From positions 2,108,001-2,172,000 of the forward strand of contig CM022376.1 of the NCBI GenBank assembly GCA_011800155.1: DNA of 64,000 nt, in the 5' to 3' direction. The position numbers were made by a program, and so were the translations under genes. The DNA is from Flammulina velutipes. Its lineage: Eukaryota > Basidiomycota > Agaricomycetes > Agaricales > Physalacriaceae. Shown here piece by piece: positions 11,330-21,225 of the stretch; positions within the stretch are counted from its first letter, which is position 1, and every line of letters begins with the position of its first letter. The notes beneath the pieces are model-generated. The model worked only from the letters and a program-made list of their open reading frames with translations, ran no database searches and had not been told where the DNA came from.

Positions 11330-13900
11330 CCTCTTCAAAATATCCCGTTCCGCTCGAACTCTCCATCGCACTCGCCAACTTACTCCGCGCCACACCTGCC
11401 CATGCCCCGAACTCCTTCACCCTCTTATCTCCGCCTCTTGCCTAATCAAATACCTCCTCTTGAACCTCCCTCGTCTCCCAAATAGTCCTTTCATACACAT
11501 TACTCGACCCCTCAGACCCAGTCAAAAGTCCGTATTTTGATTCCGGTGTAGATCGGTATGGATATGTCCGGTTAGGTCAAATTTCGTCGAACAGATTTTG
11601 ACAGATTCAAATCTGCGTTTGAGAATATGCTGATTTTGTCTCTGCCGTAGCTCTGTCCAGATCTGTAAAATTCGTGACATTTGTAGACCTCAGCACATCA
11701 AAATCTGTTGGTGTATGTACAGCTCTGTATTTCCTGCTCCCTATATATGTATATGAACCAAAAGAATCATTATTTCAATTATATATGAACAAGATACTCT
11801 ACTAGGATGGCTACAAATAATTGAAAATGGCCTGTTGGAGCAGAATAATTAGCACGACGTATCGATAGATCCGACTTCACCTTTCGCCAGGCGTTCAAGG
11901 TCGTCGGCAGACCCTTCTTTTCTGAACATGATTTCTCCGTGTCCGAGCCGAACGATTTTTCCGCCTGGCGTTGGCGAATCGATGACTGCTGCGCGGACCA
12001 TGGAGACGTGTCGTTCTCGGAGCCTGAAAATAAAATGGTAAGTGCGTTCAAACACTCTAGCGGTAATGACGCACCTGGCGCCAACGAGCAGTAGAGTCTG
12101 GCAGCTAACGGCTATGATTGGCGGCTGCGTGAATAGAGGTAGTCGGTAGCAGGACCTGCCACATGTGGTTATGTCCGAGTTGTGTCGAGAAAATGTCGAG
12201 AAGGTGGAAGTCGGAGTGGTGGTGGTGGAGGTGGTGATGGTGATGGTGGTGGTGGTGAGAGACAGCTGTCAGCCCCACGGGTCGGCAACGAAAAATGCAA
12301 ATCAGAAGTTGGTGGCATAAACAAGCCAAGTCCCAAAACGGCCTTAGGCAACAACGATCCCAGGATACTCAAGGTCTTGGCAAATTCAGATAATTCCGTG
12401 TGTGCAGAGCATCCCATATCTATACAGATGTTTACAGATAAAGGTCTATAGATAGTCATTTCGACCTGATTCCATCAGATATACACAGATCTAGTCAGTT
12501 CAAAATCCAGACTTTTGGGAGGCCTCAGATAGCGCTCTGCCCGGCAGAAGCTGCGCCCCAACCACTCGTGGTCTGTTTCCCATCATCGCCAGAACGAGCT
12601 GGCAGGCTGTCGCGTCATTCCAAAGGATTTGGGACAGATGAAGAACCCGTTGGTGTAGATGGGCGAACAGAATCAGAATAGGCCAAGAGGTCGGAGAGAA
12701 GAAGGACGTCCATAAACACGAAGTGGTCATGTCATCCCATAAAAGCCGGGAATATCTGAGGAGAAAGTGCGAAACGCAGCAATGTCGACTTGTAGGTTAT
12801 TGTTGACGTCCTTGCCAGCATCGGACACGACAAAGTCAGACTGCCATGCAGGAAATCGTGGATTTTGCCTGATAACACCTCGAGTTTCGCCATGGAGAAT
12901 TGTCGGCGGAGGGAAAGAATGAATTGACGAGAAGTGCTGCAGACTTCCGGATGCGAGCCGTTCGAGCAAGCGAGGATTGGGACGAAAGGGCCTGATTGTA
13001 ATTGGGACACGGACTGGAAGACCGAATGACGGAGCTCTCCAGAGGTATACGCGTACTTTTCGAGCAAGCTTATGGACATAATTGATAGCTGACGCGTGTC
13101 GGGACCCTGAATCCACTAGCATCTAACCAACGATGAGAAAGAGATCGGTGAGGTCAAAAAGGACTCACCACGTGGAACGTCTCAGGAAAACGTATAGATC
13201 CTCGGCTCGGTGTCCAGAGGCATGAGACAATAGCGCCGTGCTAGCTTTGGGATATGTTGATTGGATCTCTATATCTTCGATAACGTCTTCGTCCGCGCTT
13301 TGACTTTTTGCAGAACATTCGGTATCGAACTCTCCCAAATCTCCAATGACCTCGAAGGCCTCAGCGATTTGAGTGATGGTGACGAGTCCCCCAGCCGATT
13401 CAGTGACAGTGTTGGCAACTTTGCTGATAACAGTTTGGCGATAGCAGTCCAACTATGATGAAGTCTGGGAATTGCGCAACAGGATAGTCCGAGTCTGCAA
13501 GTATATGCGGGGACGAGAGTACTGTATAACTATCAGACGGGAATGTGTGCAGTAGGTGAGCTCGTACATGAACGCTTTTGAGATGGATAGAGGATTCCAC
13601 TGGGCATTTTGCCTATCGATGAAGGGTTCTTGAACCGCATCAGATGCGAGTGAGCTATAACACGACAGCACTCACAATTATTTTTGAGAGCGAGATACGT
13701 GCCCTTGGACTGGCTTATCGATAATTCTTGAGGACATGTAATGCGATATCCATTATCTCCAACAGAGATGTCGGCAAGAGCGTCTACTGTGGCCTGAGAC
13801 ACTTCTCGGAAGCGAGCCATACAGTGGGCTGCGTAAAGAGGGCATGCGTTGTCGTTGTCTTGCTGCGTCTTCGTGGAATGACGAATGAGTGGCATTCGCG
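11330..13900 (-). pseudogene. HAM1-like gene, relic P2, split by an inserted element
   Basis: The minus strand holds the HAM1 5' part near 13780-13830 (VSQATVDALAD for VSQTAVDVVAA), the helical middle from 13450 to 12740 (LLEKYAYTSGELRH, FYGMTTSCLWTSF) and C-terminal pieces. The C-terminal coding block runs into 12520 and resumes at 11521 on the other side of an approximately 1 kb inverted-repeat element. Frame breaks are frequent, and the PIPRVEY to VKRQ part is missing between about 12570 and 12530. It converges on WLDDEA gene B. Confidence 0.8.
11515..12522. mobile_element. approximately 1 kb non-autonomous inverted-repeat element inside HAM1 relic P2
   Basis: Inner termini CAAAAGTCCGTATTTTGA (11523-11540) and the complement of CAAAAGTCTGGATTTTGA (12500-12517) match at 16 of 18 bases. 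Just outside, CCCTCAGA on the left and GCCTCAGA on the right flank the element and match at 7 of 8 bases, a probable 8-base target duplication. The HAM1 sequence is continuous across the site: CCCCTCAG on one side, AGAAGCTGCGCCCCAAC on the other. The interior has AGATCTG-type subterminal repeats and a GGTGGT simple repeat near 12217-12260; no transposase. Confidence 0.7.
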
Positions 13901-14020
13901 TGCACTGTCTGATACAATAATGAGCTCTTCAGCGATGCAGAGACGAAAGAGGAGCGCGGACCACTGGGTACAGCTTTTCTCACTGTTCAGAGATGGTATT
14001 GACCGACCAGAGCATCGACG

Positions 14021-14080
14021 TCATGGTGGCAAGAAGACAAGCCGTGGTTGATCGCGCCTTTGCCTCTTACCACCATCATC
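14021..14080. repeat. hairpin-type inverted repeat, copy 2 (degraded left arm)
   Basis: TCATGGTGGCAAGAAGACAA on the left and CCTCTTACCACCATCATC on the right, with the loop word GTTGATCGCG shared with other copies. Lies about 130 bases upstream of HAM1 relic P2. Confidence 0.65.
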
Positions 14081-14589
14081 GATTTCGAAAGACCCGGTAT
14101 CCCTCAACACGCGTGTACCTTGGATTCGCTCTCTGCAAGTACAACGACACCGAGGAGACCAAGTCGATACCTGCGTGACGATCATTTTGTGTGGCCTGCT
14201 TTGATACGCCGAGCCGCCGGTCCAATTTGATCCGTGATCAGCATGATGGCGCACTTGAACGAAAAATAAACTTGACGGGTGTTGATGATGATAGCTTTGT
14301 AGAATAGACGATATGATCTAGGCACTCATCTACACTGATATGCTCTTAGGTGCACGCGACGGCTATATCTCCCGGACACACATTTCCAAACCAAGTTAGC
14401 CTTGACGGTACTTAGTAATGCCATATGTACACCGACTCATTGTTCGAGCCATAGTACGTACATACTCCGTATCTTCTGTGTCTGCTACAGAGTATCTCGG
14501 TACATAAACACGAGAGGGTGTACAAAGTAAGCAGGTCAGCGGAATGGGTGGTGTAAATGGGAAATGACGATTCCCAGTGAGAAGTTCAT
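14081..14589. other. gene-free stretch
   Basis: Sequence beyond the hairpin up to a CTCTGGAG-rich block. No gene recognised. Confidence 0.4.
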
Positions 14590-16210
14590 CAGGAAGCCCG
14601 GAGGTTGTATCCCGAGGCTCCCGGAAACTCTAGAGCCCTGAGAGCTAGGGAGACAACCCCCCATATCCGGAAAGGTCTGGAATGCTCTGAAGCAAGGGTC
14701 CAATATCCGGAGACCTCTGGAGCACTGGGAGCTCAGGAGTCTCTGGAGACTCTGGTGCTCTGCTTGCTCCAGCGCTCTCCAGAGATTGCCAGAGGTGAAG
14801 ACCAGAGATGTATATCCTATATCTATAGCTCAATTACATTGCATACACTGGGTGAAAGAGAGCACAAAAACGATAGCATTGGTATAATACAAAGACTATG
14901 TACAATACGTTATAATAAGAGAAGGAATTCTTGTGTCGCCCGTCCAATTTCCCTCAATATCTCTGAACGTCGTCAGACCACCATCTAGCGTTAGACGTCC
15001 GCTTCCCCGGCCGCACGATGCGCTGCTTGTATGTGTCCGTCGGATGACAATGACAAGCCAGTCTATGAACGACAATTAGCGGTGATAACGTAGGCGCGTT
15101 TTCACGCAATAAAAACTCACTTTCGGGCCACCTTTCACGAAACATCCTCGTTACGGCCGCCATTCGGACGTAGGTTGAGTGTGTGGTTGCAGCGAGTACT
15201 ACTCGTCTCCGTAGCGTATACGGGTTCCGGGATAATAAAAATTTCACCCAACGGAAGCTAGAAAATATCCTTAGTTGCGCGCAATATCCAAGAGAACGAG
15301 AACGGACATACGGATAATCGTACGAGGGGCAAGAGCTGCGGCGGTTCGGACAGACATGCCTTTTCCAGTCAGTTGTCCATCCGAGGTGCGCGTGGGCGTA
15401 CCTAGGGTAACAGAGAGAATGATGGTTAAACGTGGGAGATTGGAGCTAGAAAAAATCAAGAGTGAGCAAAATTGTAAACGAAGGGAAAAGCGCACCGGGG
15501 AACCAAGGATCATAGAGGCTGGGTCATGTCAATCAGTCAGTCAGTCCAAGACAGAGCGGGAGAGGGAGAACCGACGCACCAACAATATCCACTACGCCCC
15601 GGCGACCTCCCTTTGGAGCGTAAAATTCCAGGCCATGTCGACTGACATGCGTCCTCTCCCGTGCTATTCAAGGCAGTCGCGAGAAAAATCAAAGTAGAAG
15701 CTAAGAGCAGGCAGTCAGAAGAAAGGCTGAAGGCAGGAAGAGGAGGGAAGAGGGAGAAAAACGAAGCATCGAAGGCCCTGTTTGCGTTCCGTTTTGACGC
15801 GACGACCATGTGATCGATCGGAACGGACTTTGAAATGGACTTGAAGTCTTGAACAAATTTCTGTTCAGATCAAGACACAGTCAAGGCATCGACGACCGGG
15901 TCACCGTACAGTACCTCTAAAGCAAACCGACACATGTAACACCTTTGAATATACCAATGACATCGTATTGGACCATAAAAATACAGTTACACATAATACA
16001 GCAGGAAATAGTAATCCGGCCAGCTCTGACTCCCAGAGATGAAGGAGACAGAGAGTCTCTGGATGTCATGGCGCGAGCTCTGGAGGTCTCCCAGAGCTCC
16101 TAGAGCTTTCTGCCCTTGCTTCGGAGGCTCTAAACTGTTCCGGATCAATGCCCTGGGTTACAGAGCCTCGGGAGCTATCCCGAGCCCACAGCCACGATCC
16201 GGACCAAAAA
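14590..16210. mobile_element. possible DNA element bounded by CTCTGGAG-rich inverted ends
   Basis: Blocks at about 14590-14810 and 16020-16200 are both dense in CTCTGGAG/CTCCAGAG-like words and look like inverted versions of each other (for example CTCTGAAGCAAGGGT on the left against CCTCCGAAGCAAGGGC on the complement of the right; CCGAGGCTCCCGG against CCCGAGGCTCTG). The 1.2 kb between has short open frames on both strands (14954-15247 minus, 15275-15697 plus, 15537-15809 minus) without recognisable motifs. No target duplication identified; boundaries are approximate. Confidence 0.35.
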
Positions 16211-17240
16211 AGGGTTTCCTCAAGTTGAGGAAAGATCTTGTAATTGTTTTTCTTGTGTGTATTATGGCATTGGCGCCTCTCTCCGCGGCGGTAGCAGCAC
16301 TTGATGTATATCCCAGAAGTGTGATATCATCACAATTACTTATGCGTCCCACTGAATTGAAGTACGTTAGACTCACTGACTATTTGATTTTCTTGTCCGC
16401 AAGACACTGATAAGGAAGGGACATTGATAGAAAGTGGAGTAGCCCGAGCAGTCGTCTAAAGAATTGCTGCCTCTGAATGAACTGCAAAGATGATAATCTA
16501 TAGAGACACGAACGGGGAATTTACAGAATGAGCCGTGCGGCAAAACATCAATACCACGTGAGCGTGGTGTTCCATAACCAGCAGTGGTGGGGAGGTTCAT
16601 TGTACGATGCACTGGGAACCTATTAGCCATGTTCCCGAACCTACATATGTATCAGGCATTGCCACAATGCCGGCGCTGCGTGCAGTACGCCACATTTGAT
16701 CGCTTCGTTGTATAGCGAGCTACATTTTTTGTAATGAGCGGCTCTCTCTCTCTCAAGTACCATGGTTAAGCACACAACACATCGTGAACGTGCCCGCCAT
16801 TCTGAGCAACCTACCGCCACATCTGACCATCTGCCCAACTGCTTCCAGGCTTCAGCTCATAGGTTCGCATTATCATACAGCAATCAATGTTCTCTTATGT
16901 CATGAGTATAAGACCTATAATACAGTATTGAAAAAACCGGTGCCTCTCTATCTCTCAAGCAAAAGCATCTAGCAGTCAATATGCATAGCTTCTAATGTGA
17001 TGCGTGATAGAAACGAAAGGGGATTGTCATTGATCAATGCATAGTTTTTAACTTCCGTAGTAGTCAAGCAATTCAAATGTGCGCAATCGCTGACGCCACC
17101 CTTGACGGAGCGTGAGAAATAGAAGACCCGTCAGGACACACCACTGCAACAGATTCACACCGTTCTTGAAAACAGAGCCCTGTTCATTACGGGATCACAC
17201 ATTTTGATATTTGAGAAGTTCTGGGAGTTTGGTAGAAATC
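16211..17240. other. gene-free stretch
   Basis: Short CT microsatellite near 16740-16756. No supported gene. Confidence 0.4.
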
Positions 17241-17368
17241 TAGTACTAACTTCCAAGCACCTTGATCTGCATTCGAGGGGCCCGACACGATTCGGATGCT
17301 GTTCTAGTACTAACTTCCAAGCACCTTGGTCTGCGATCTAGGGGTCCAACACGATTCGGATGCTGTTG
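17241..17368. repeat. 64-base tandem duplication in the gene C upstream region
   Basis: Two copies, 17241-17304 and 17305-17368, each beginning TAGTACTAACTTCCAAGCAC and ending ACACGATTCGGATGCTGTT, with a handful of differences. It lies 50 bases before the TATA-like box of WLDDEA gene C, so it could double an upstream control site. Confidence 0.8.
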
Positions 17369-17418
17369 GCTTCGGAATGTCTCGCTTTTACTACCGCTGG
17401 ATCCAAGCTGTGGACGCC

Positions 17419-17426
17419 ATATAAAG
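17419..17426 (+). promoter_or_regulatory. TATA-like box of WLDDEA gene C
   Basis: ATATAAAG, 45 bases before the ATG at 17471. Confidence 0.55.
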
Positions 17427-17470
17427 TGATTCTTTGATATCTCTCTCCTCAGAATACCCGCCCAGCTATC

Positions 17471-18054
17471 ATGGCAAAGTTCTTCCTGACGAGGCGTGAA
17501 ATCATTGTCCAGGTGTTCAGTTACGTGCTGGGGCTTGCCAGTAACGCGTTTCCCACATACACCACCATCGCGACATCCGTAGTTGTCGTAATTTACCTCC
17601 TTGCCGTCATCGTGCTCCCAGGCGTACATCCCGGAGCTCTCTTGACGGAGGCCCGGAACCATATCGCGGATACGCGCATCTGGCTCGACGACGAGGCGAC
17701 TACGCGTCGTTCCAGCCGTATGTATGTCGTCACTGCTCAAGGTCGGGATAGCTTAGAACGGTGAGTTTAACCACGGTCTCTGTACTATCATTGTCAGTAT
17801 TGATGCATTGATCAGCGTCGATCAACGCGTCAAGGCCCTCTTGTATCAACATGAAAAGAATTTTACAATGCGTAAAGCCATTCGATACGCTCTTGCCCTT
17901 CCGAGGCTCGTGATCGGGGCGCGCAAGTGTCAGTCGGACGTCGGGACATTGCGATCCAACCTTGAAGATGAGGTTCGTTCGCGGCATAGCGCCAGCTAGA
18001 AGTTCAAATAATTTCACTTACCTATCACAGGTTCACCAGCTCAGCGACTCTTAA
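17471..18054 (+). CDS. WLDDEA-family small membrane protein, copy C
   Basis: Exons 17471-17760, 17816-17972 and 18031-18054; 156 residues. It starts MAKFFLTRREIIVQVFSYVL, then a second hydrophobic stretch (VVVVIYLLAVIVLPG), WLDDEATTRRSSRM, a helical domain ending RSNLEDE and the tail VHQLSDS (the usual G of HQLGD is S here). The exon lengths 290/157/24 are identical to copies A, B and J. It faces HAM1-like relic P3. A 64-base tandem duplication lies just upstream of its promoter. Confidence 0.87.
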
Positions 18055-18299
18055 GACTCATGGAACATTACATCAAAGTCCATCTTCGTATCACTTGGCT
18101 CATATGCATACCGCCGTACCCTCCCGTCTTTGTCCCGAACACATCCAGTTATTTATAGGTTTCTAGTTGTCACAATGCTTTGTTTGTTTTACGCTTTGGA
18201 ATATCTATGGTATTTAATCGTCATGGTGTCGTATTGGGTAGCGCTCGTGGTAGGAAATCAGCGTAAAATTCTGTGGTACTTCGGTCAAATCACATCAAG

Positions 18300-20040
18300 C
18301 ACCTCCATCCATCCTCCCTCCTTAAAACCTCTCATTGCGCCTCAACCCTCCCCGGCAGACTTCCCAACTCACTCCACGCCACGCCACGCTCACCCCGTCT
18401 AATCTCCTCAACCACCTCCCCTTCAACCTCCCTCATCCCCTCGACAGTCCGTTCGTACACATTGCTCAACCCCTCAGGCTGAGCTTTGTCCGGAAGGAGC
18501 TGTTCCCCGACTCCCAGCGCCAACGTCTGCTCCCCATCCTCCCCAGAGCGAACTTGCACGCCTTTCGTTGTCTCCGTCCATTCTACCGTCGTCTCCGTCT
18601 CATCTTGCTCCGGCAACATCCGGTTGTCGCACGCCAAACGGCGCCGGGATGCGTCTCTCCAGCGTCCTTAACGGCATTCACGAACATCCCAAGCCTCTCC
18701 ACACCACTCCGAATCAAGCCCTCCAACATGGGTTCCACCTGCCTCTTCACAAACCACGTCGCCAAAGGCAGCACCACCGGATTGACGATAAGTGAGTCCA
18801 ACAACCAATGCTTTGAGTGCGCCAGCTCGAGACGAAGACCCATCGATGCTTTGACAGATTCCACAATCAGACACGTCGCTTGATCTTCTCTCCCGGCCTC
18901 GAACTCGGACATCATCCTTCCCCCCAGCAAGGTCGATATCGAGCCCCGCAACCACTTATCCTCATACTCCAGCAACCCTTTGTAGTGAGCGTAATAATGG
19001 ATGTCGTCAAAACTGACCGTCTTCTGGTGTTGGCCGCTGAGGACCCCATCGACGCGTATGTGGACTTTGTTTGACGACCGTACAAGTCGTCGTCTGGGAA
19101 GTCGGAAAGCCAGAGAAACATCATTCGAAAGATTTTGGGATAGATGAAGTGCGCGTCGTGTAGATGGTCGAGCGGAATACTCCACGAAGTCGGAGAGGAG
19201 AGTGGTACAGGACGCCGCCCATAGACAAGTGGTCTTGTCACCTCGCAAAGCCGCGTAAAAGCCGCGAAGCTCGGGGGAGCATCCTCGACGCGTAGGCTAT
19301 TGTTGACGACTTTGCCAAGGTGCAACAGTTGTAGTGGATCGTCCTTGCCAGCATCGTCGGAAACAATATAGCCGTCAACTACCAGTGCGCGGTCCAGGAA
19401 GTTGTAAATCTCGGCCAACGACTGGTAATACCTTGAGTTCCGTCATCAATGCGCCTTTGTTGTGAGGAAGCAAAGAACTCCTTGAACGAAGCGTTGAGAA
19501 GTTCTACGGACTTTCCGGACATCCTGGAGTATGACGAGGAAACGACTTGATTGGGGGCCGTCTGTGTTTCCTGGACGGCTTAATGGTGGAGATCTCCAGC
19601 AGAACACGGGTGTTTTTTGAAGAGGTGTATGATATTCTTGATAGCTGGGGTCTAAGTTGAACATCGCTGGGATAGGAAGAGAGGGATTCAAAACGACGGA
19701 GGAGTCCTTGAATTCTGTTGTCGCGTCAAAAACGAGCAAGCTACGACCAGACGGCACTCACAATTCGAGTCCAAAATACGTGTCCTGAGGCCTCAAAGAC
19801 TGAATTGTCCAATACTCTTCGAGAACGACAGTCCGGATGGTATCCAGGCTATGGTGGCAGCAACAGCATCGACTGCTACCTGGGATGCTGGTCGGAAGTG
19901 AGTTGTAAAAGCGGCTTCGGAATTCTGTCGTCGCCGTTGCCACTGGTGCTACTTTCCTGCGTCATGTTGGACCACAAAAAGGATGGACGAGGAGGATGTT
20001 GTGTTGGGTGCTACAGCAACGTTGTCTAAAGTAAAAGACG
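18300..20040 (-). pseudogene. HAM1-like gene, relic P3
   Basis: The minus strand preserves the C-terminal third well (VQVRSGEDGEQTLALGV, EQLLPDKAQPEGLSNVYER) and the block DDIHYYAHYKGLLEYEDK. One base is missing relative to the intact gene just after that block (GAGGATAAGTGG against GAGGACGAGGGGATT), shifting the frame into WLRGSIST. The 5' part (19440-20040) is fragmentary, with a degraded VDAVAA-type block near 19860. It converges on WLDDEA gene C. The same relic, inverted, lies at 51690-52885. Confidence 0.8.
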
Positions 20041-20415
20041 TCATCAACGCGGGCTATGTAGAAGAAGAGAGCGCACCATTTCCTCCTTCAAGAATAACCT
20101 TGGTCAGAGAGGCTCAGGCGCGCTGGTATCAGATCCAAAACGCCTGCGTGGCAGAGCCAATCCTTGACCATTGTTTTCCAGTCCGCGACGGCGAGTCTTC
20201 AAGGTTCAAGCTCAATCTTCAGGTTCTTGGAGAGGGCGGTCCTCGTCTAGCATCTTTATGCCTGCACCAAATCCCATTCGAATGCCTGTTGACACACGAT
20301 GAGCAGAGAGCGACGGCCAATTGAACAAAGCAACGCACCAGAGAGCATGTATATAGGCCGCGTCTTCAGAAGGTAGCGCCTACGATATCGAGAATAAAGT
20401 CGCTCAGCGATCAGA

Positions 20416-20471
20416 GATGGTGGTAAGAGGGCAAGCAGCAGTTGATCACGTCTTTTCCTCTTACCACCATC
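20416..20471. repeat. hairpin-forming inverted repeat, copy 3
   Basis: Perfect 15-base arms, GATGGTGGTAAGAGG at 20416-20430 and CCTCTTACCACCATC at 20457-20471, with a 26-base loop containing GTTGATCACGTC. About 0.4 kb upstream of HAM1 relic P3. Confidence 0.85.
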
Positions 20472-20942
20472 ATCGAACGCTTTCTTGGGTTTCTCCTTTC
20501 GCAAGGATGTCTAACGCCCCGCGTCTATGGGATTCTCTGTGCGCACGACGAAAATCGCACATTTGGCTCCCCTTTCTTTGCAGCCTCAGTTGGACGCGCA
20601 GAATGCTTACCTTCTTTTCGCCGGCCACCAACATTGCTGCCAGGCTTCTAGGGTATTGATACAAGACACACATGGTCAATATTACCCTTCTAGCTCGATG
20701 CCTGATGCTGCGGCGCAAGGTAACCAAATGGTGATACAGATGCAGAACGTACTTTCGTCCTGAAGGTTGGACGGAGTAAGCAGCAGGCTATCATATGCCG
20801 AAATGGACCAGAGCTCCCAACCCAGCCGTATCTACTAATGGTAGATCCTCTCCGATACCGAAAAGAACGAACCCAACTCCCTGCCTGCGGCGAGCCCTAC
20901 TCCCTATAAATCTCCCTGTCATCCTCGTCGCTGCCTCATTCT
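20417..20942. repeat. near-identical inverted repeat arm (partner 50883-51408)
   Basis: About 526 bases are almost identical in reverse complement to 50883-51408; I noticed a single difference (GGTAGATCCTCTCC against GGCAGATCCTCTCC). The flanks on both sides are clearly more diverged. The tract includes the hairpin but no identifiable gene. Confidence 0.85.
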
Positions 20943-20987
20943 TGCCAACGTAGCCTGGACGCTGTAGCCGGACTAGGCAGTAAGAAA

Positions 20988-20995
20988 GCTATGGC
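20988..20995. repeat. left 8-base target duplication of the 6.2 kb transposon
   Basis: GCTATGGC directly before the element; repeated exactly at 27187-27194. The unoccupied copy at 50831-50838 has GCTATGCC on the complementary strand. Confidence 0.95.
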
Positions 20996-21044
20996 AGGAC
21001 CCCCGAATATCCCCCAAAATGTCTGATACCAAGGTGGGAGGTTC

Positions 21045-21117
21045 TTATCCGCATCCCAAAAAGGAAGGTGTATCCGCATCTGGTACCAGACCTACCAGAA
21101 GCTGACTTTTTATCCGC
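21045..21117 (+). repeat. left subterminal TTATCCGCA repeats
   Basis: TTATCCGCA at 21045-21053 and 21109-21117, and GTATCCGCA at 21070-21078. Two of the three are followed closely by GTACCAGAC-type words. Probably transposase binding sites. Confidence 0.7.
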
Positions 21118-21225
21118 ACCTAGTACCAGACCTCCTAGTGTGGCGCAATTTACTCGTAGCGCTTCTCAGACACACTATATAGGCACTAACCATAAAATAA
21201 ATGAATTGTAATATAAGAAATAATT

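Noticed and set aside
12169..12459. Open frames with polyproline or polyhistidine near 12.2-12.3 kb
   Set aside because: Produced by a GGTGGT simple repeat inside an inverted-repeat element.
15275..15697. 140-codon open frame on the plus strand in the CTCTGGAG-framed block
   Set aside because: Highly basic, low-complexity composition with an overlapping opposite frame; not convincing as a gene.
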